64,000 nt of DNA from Lithospermum erythrorhizon (lineage: Eukaryota > Streptophyta > Magnoliopsida > Boraginales > Boraginaceae). Shown here piece by piece: positions 61,865 through 64,000 of the stretch (position 1 is its first letter; the number at the start of each line of letters is the position of its first letter). The position numbers and the translations under genes were made by a program. Below the pieces are notes generated by a model. It did not search any database. It was not told where the DNA came from and was given only the letters and a program-made list of their open reading frames with translations. The stretch spans positions 1 to 64,000 of the forward strand of contig JADFUC010001382.1 of NCBI GenBank assembly GCA_019722365.1. The letters are read 5' to 3'.

Positions 61865-63120
61865 ATTGTTTCTTGGAATCAATTAAAGCTAATGAACTTA
61901 GGTCAATTAAATTCTAATTTTGATTAAGTTTAATCATAAAATTTTGAATTTGATTTAATTAAAATTGAGACCTAAGATTATTAGATAATTAGAGTTTCAA
62001 ATTATGACATAATTTAGGAATTAATCATCATAAGTGTAAAATAAGTATTTTTAGAAAATGCTAGCTATATTTTAATATTAGATATTAAATAAACACTAGA
62101 ATTAGATTGCTAGTGACTTTACACTTAGACAAATTAAATAGCTTATTTCATTCAATGATTATTCTTAAGGTTCAATGTGTGTGTCCGCTTTAATGCTTCA
62201 TCCATGTCATGTATGTTTAATATAATATTGATTATTTATCATGCATAATATAATATGGTATATTTGATGGATGCCATGGACTTGGTGATATAATATTATA
62301 TTATATAAATAATATGGTCTATAAATATTAATCTACCTAAGGTGTACTAGTTTTGTATTTATGAAAATGTATTAAAACTTAGGATAATTAATCGTAAGTA
62401 GTTATAATTGATTATTAGATTTTGATCCACCTTAAAGGATAGGTCAATAGGAAAATGATTTAGGAAACTAAAATATAGTTTAGAAATATTTTCCACTAAT
62501 AATTATATTACGATTTCAGTAATGTGTTATATTTTTCTTATGGCTCATGAGTGTATTCTTTTAGCTTGTTTGATTGATACACTTGTAGTCGTAAGGTAAT
62601 AAATATAACAAATCTCACCTAATAAATAAGCAGGTTAATGGCATACCAAAATATAAATTCGGGACACAGGATGGTCCCTTGTGTGCACGGGCTGCTAGTA
62701 TGACGAGGCGTGTCCATCTAGGATGTCATCGATGGAATAGTCTAAATTTATTCGTTCGAGAATTTGAACTTACACTTTCCATTTTGAATTTCATATTCGG
62801 TGTATTTGAATTACACTACGGTAATTTCAATGTACGACTTGGGCCCGTTGACATGAGAAATTACCAATACAGTCTAAGATGAACTTTTGGTAATCCCAAG
62901 ATTATGATAGTCGTAATTGTGTGATAGTACACTTGCTTGCATGTTTTAAAAAACGAAATGTGATGCGTGTTGCCGTTCATTCTATGTTGTGTAAGTTCTT
63001 GGTATACTTTGTGTGTTTAATGGGATTATAAACACTTGTATTTATTTTATTATCTGATTATAGAATATTTTATGACATATAGATTAAGTTGTTCTTTATG
63101 TATTTTCTACTATAGTCATT
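61865..63120. other. Intergenic or LTR-like sequence
   Basis: AT-rich. 62660-62740 (GGGACACAGGATGGTCCCTTG, GAGGCGTGTCCATC) stands out as GC-richer and has a short GGGAC...GTCCC hairpin. The sequence runs into the broken ORFs at 63121, so this may be the LTR of that element. No second copy lies in the window to prove it. Confidence 0.3.
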
Positions 63121-63990
63121 ATGGAGACATTTTGTTTAGATCCTTGATCTACTACTTTATATAATAATCCTTATGATGGCGCCCAATTTATTTTGAATGA
63201 GTATAACAACTTAAAACGGCACTTGAAACTGATAACAAAGGATATTTATTGGAAAGGGAACCCCCGAGGGTTCCAGTGGACGGTGATCCTGTTCACCTAA
63301 AACATGTATATGTGAAGCACTTGGATGATGCGAAGGAAGCTAAGTTCGTAATGCAAATTTTCATGAACGACGGTTTCAAAAGGAAGGAGGAAGCTAAGTT
63401 CGTAATGCAAATTTTTATGAACGACAATTTCAAAAGGAAGGAGGAAGCTAAGTTAAGTAATGCAGAATTTTATAAGCAGCGATTTCAAAGGTTTGACTTA
63501 CAACCCCAAAGACATCTACGATTCGGTTGAAGTTGAAACATACGGGTTGAAGTCAAACCATTTTGTGGTATATTTTTGCGGTGATCAACTTTGAATATCC
63601 GGGGAATTCTCGTATGTCGATATGATGAAATTGATCAGACTACTCGATTACTCGGAAATTTCAATATGCTCCCGAGGCGATGCTTGAAGGATATTATTTA
63701 AGGTGTATCAGGGACTACTCTGAAGCCGTCACAGCGTGATCCAGTGAAAGCCAACTTTGCTTTATCCATGATTTATAAGAGAATCATAGGTGGCAAGTAT
63801 GAAGGGGATATAGAGAAGTTCTGCTTTACTCGTGGTACTTTTATTGTTAAGCGGGCGGCCGGTAGCAATGGGCGTTACCGAGCTCCCAGAACTATACAGA
63901 GAAAGTTTACTCACGAGGAGCTTTTCCATTTGAGGCATTGTCTGATCACGAATTCGTCTTCGAGAGGTTCAGTCATATTATGAGTTGAGA
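63121..63990 (+). pseudogene. Unidentified broken ORF block at the right edge
   Basis: I do not recognise the protein. An ATG at 63121 begins METFCLDP then a stop; the frame continues as NPYDGAQFILNEYNNLKRHL. Later frames give PVDGDPVHLKHVYVKHLDDA, a triplicated 18-residue unit, and VEVETYGLKSNHFVVYF. Then come MSYVDMMKLIRLLDYSE and, at 63744-63980, FALSMIYKRIIGGKYEGDIE, FTRGTFIVKRAAGS and RTIQRKFTHEEL. The frame changes several times. Context suggests the first ORF of a transposon, but no catalytic motif is visible and the window ends. Confidence 0.4.
63335..63495 (+). repeat. Triplicated 54-bp in-frame unit
   Basis: Units start at 63335, 63389 and 63443 (GGAAGCTAAGTT...), encoding EAKFVMQIFMNDGFKRKE, then a copy with one change (DN for DG), then a diverged third copy. 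Confidence 0.92.
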
Positions 63991-64000
63991 TACTTCATTT

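Overview
This 64 kb window looks like nuclear DNA from a flowering plant, probably a eudicot. It is AT-rich, the genes have many introns, and the space between genes is filled with plant-type transposons: LTR retrotransposons primed by initiator-Met tRNA, copia, gypsy, an RNase H-type LINE, hAT elements and Stowaway-like MITEs. No bacterial or organellar gene order is seen.

Host genes. (1) About 1-2060 (-): 5' part of a gene I cannot name, leaving the window at its left edge. (2) 16558-21985 (+): a complete 12-exon gene for a 516-residue DDT/WHIM-domain chromatin protein of the DDR4 type. All reading phases close. (3) 28596-31036 (-): a two-exon gene for the mitochondrial bL28 (L28-family) ribosomal protein, with a one-base frame break at the end of exon 1 and no usable AG before exon 2. 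(4) 52885-53844 (-): a single-exon OVATE family protein whose conserved-looking N-terminus is in frame but has no ATG.

Transposons, left to right. 2222-11437 is a LARD-like LTR element: 3.64 and 3.69 kb LTRs, a 1.9 kb internal region without coding capacity, and an ACACA target-site duplication. 22826-27846 is a decayed hAT with a GC-rich, minisatellite-rich left part. 31270-36510 is a second decayed hAT containing several 11-12 bp GGTACC hairpins and a 103 bp nested palindrome. 38500-48250 is a broken gypsy element (LTR, gag, protease). Its LTR is split by a copia element (39871-45298) whose 5' end was tandemly duplicated. At about 48250 the gypsy passes directly into a 5'-truncated LINE (to about 52730), itself split by a 1.15 kb TRIM-like element with a GTTTG duplication. 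Two Stowaway-like MITEs lie at 55542-55800 and 61648-61862. Unassigned ORF fragments with a triplicated 54 bp unit close the window.

A pattern runs through the whole window. The single-copy DDR4-type gene is base-perfect over 1551 coding bases, while every transposon ORF still shows family motifs but changes frame every few dozen bases, and the LARD LTR pair differs largely by small indels. Either these elements decayed mainly by indels, or repeats in this assembly are poorly polished. A 170-base pure A run inside the copia element also looks artificial. Transposon ORF integrity should therefore be judged cautiously here.
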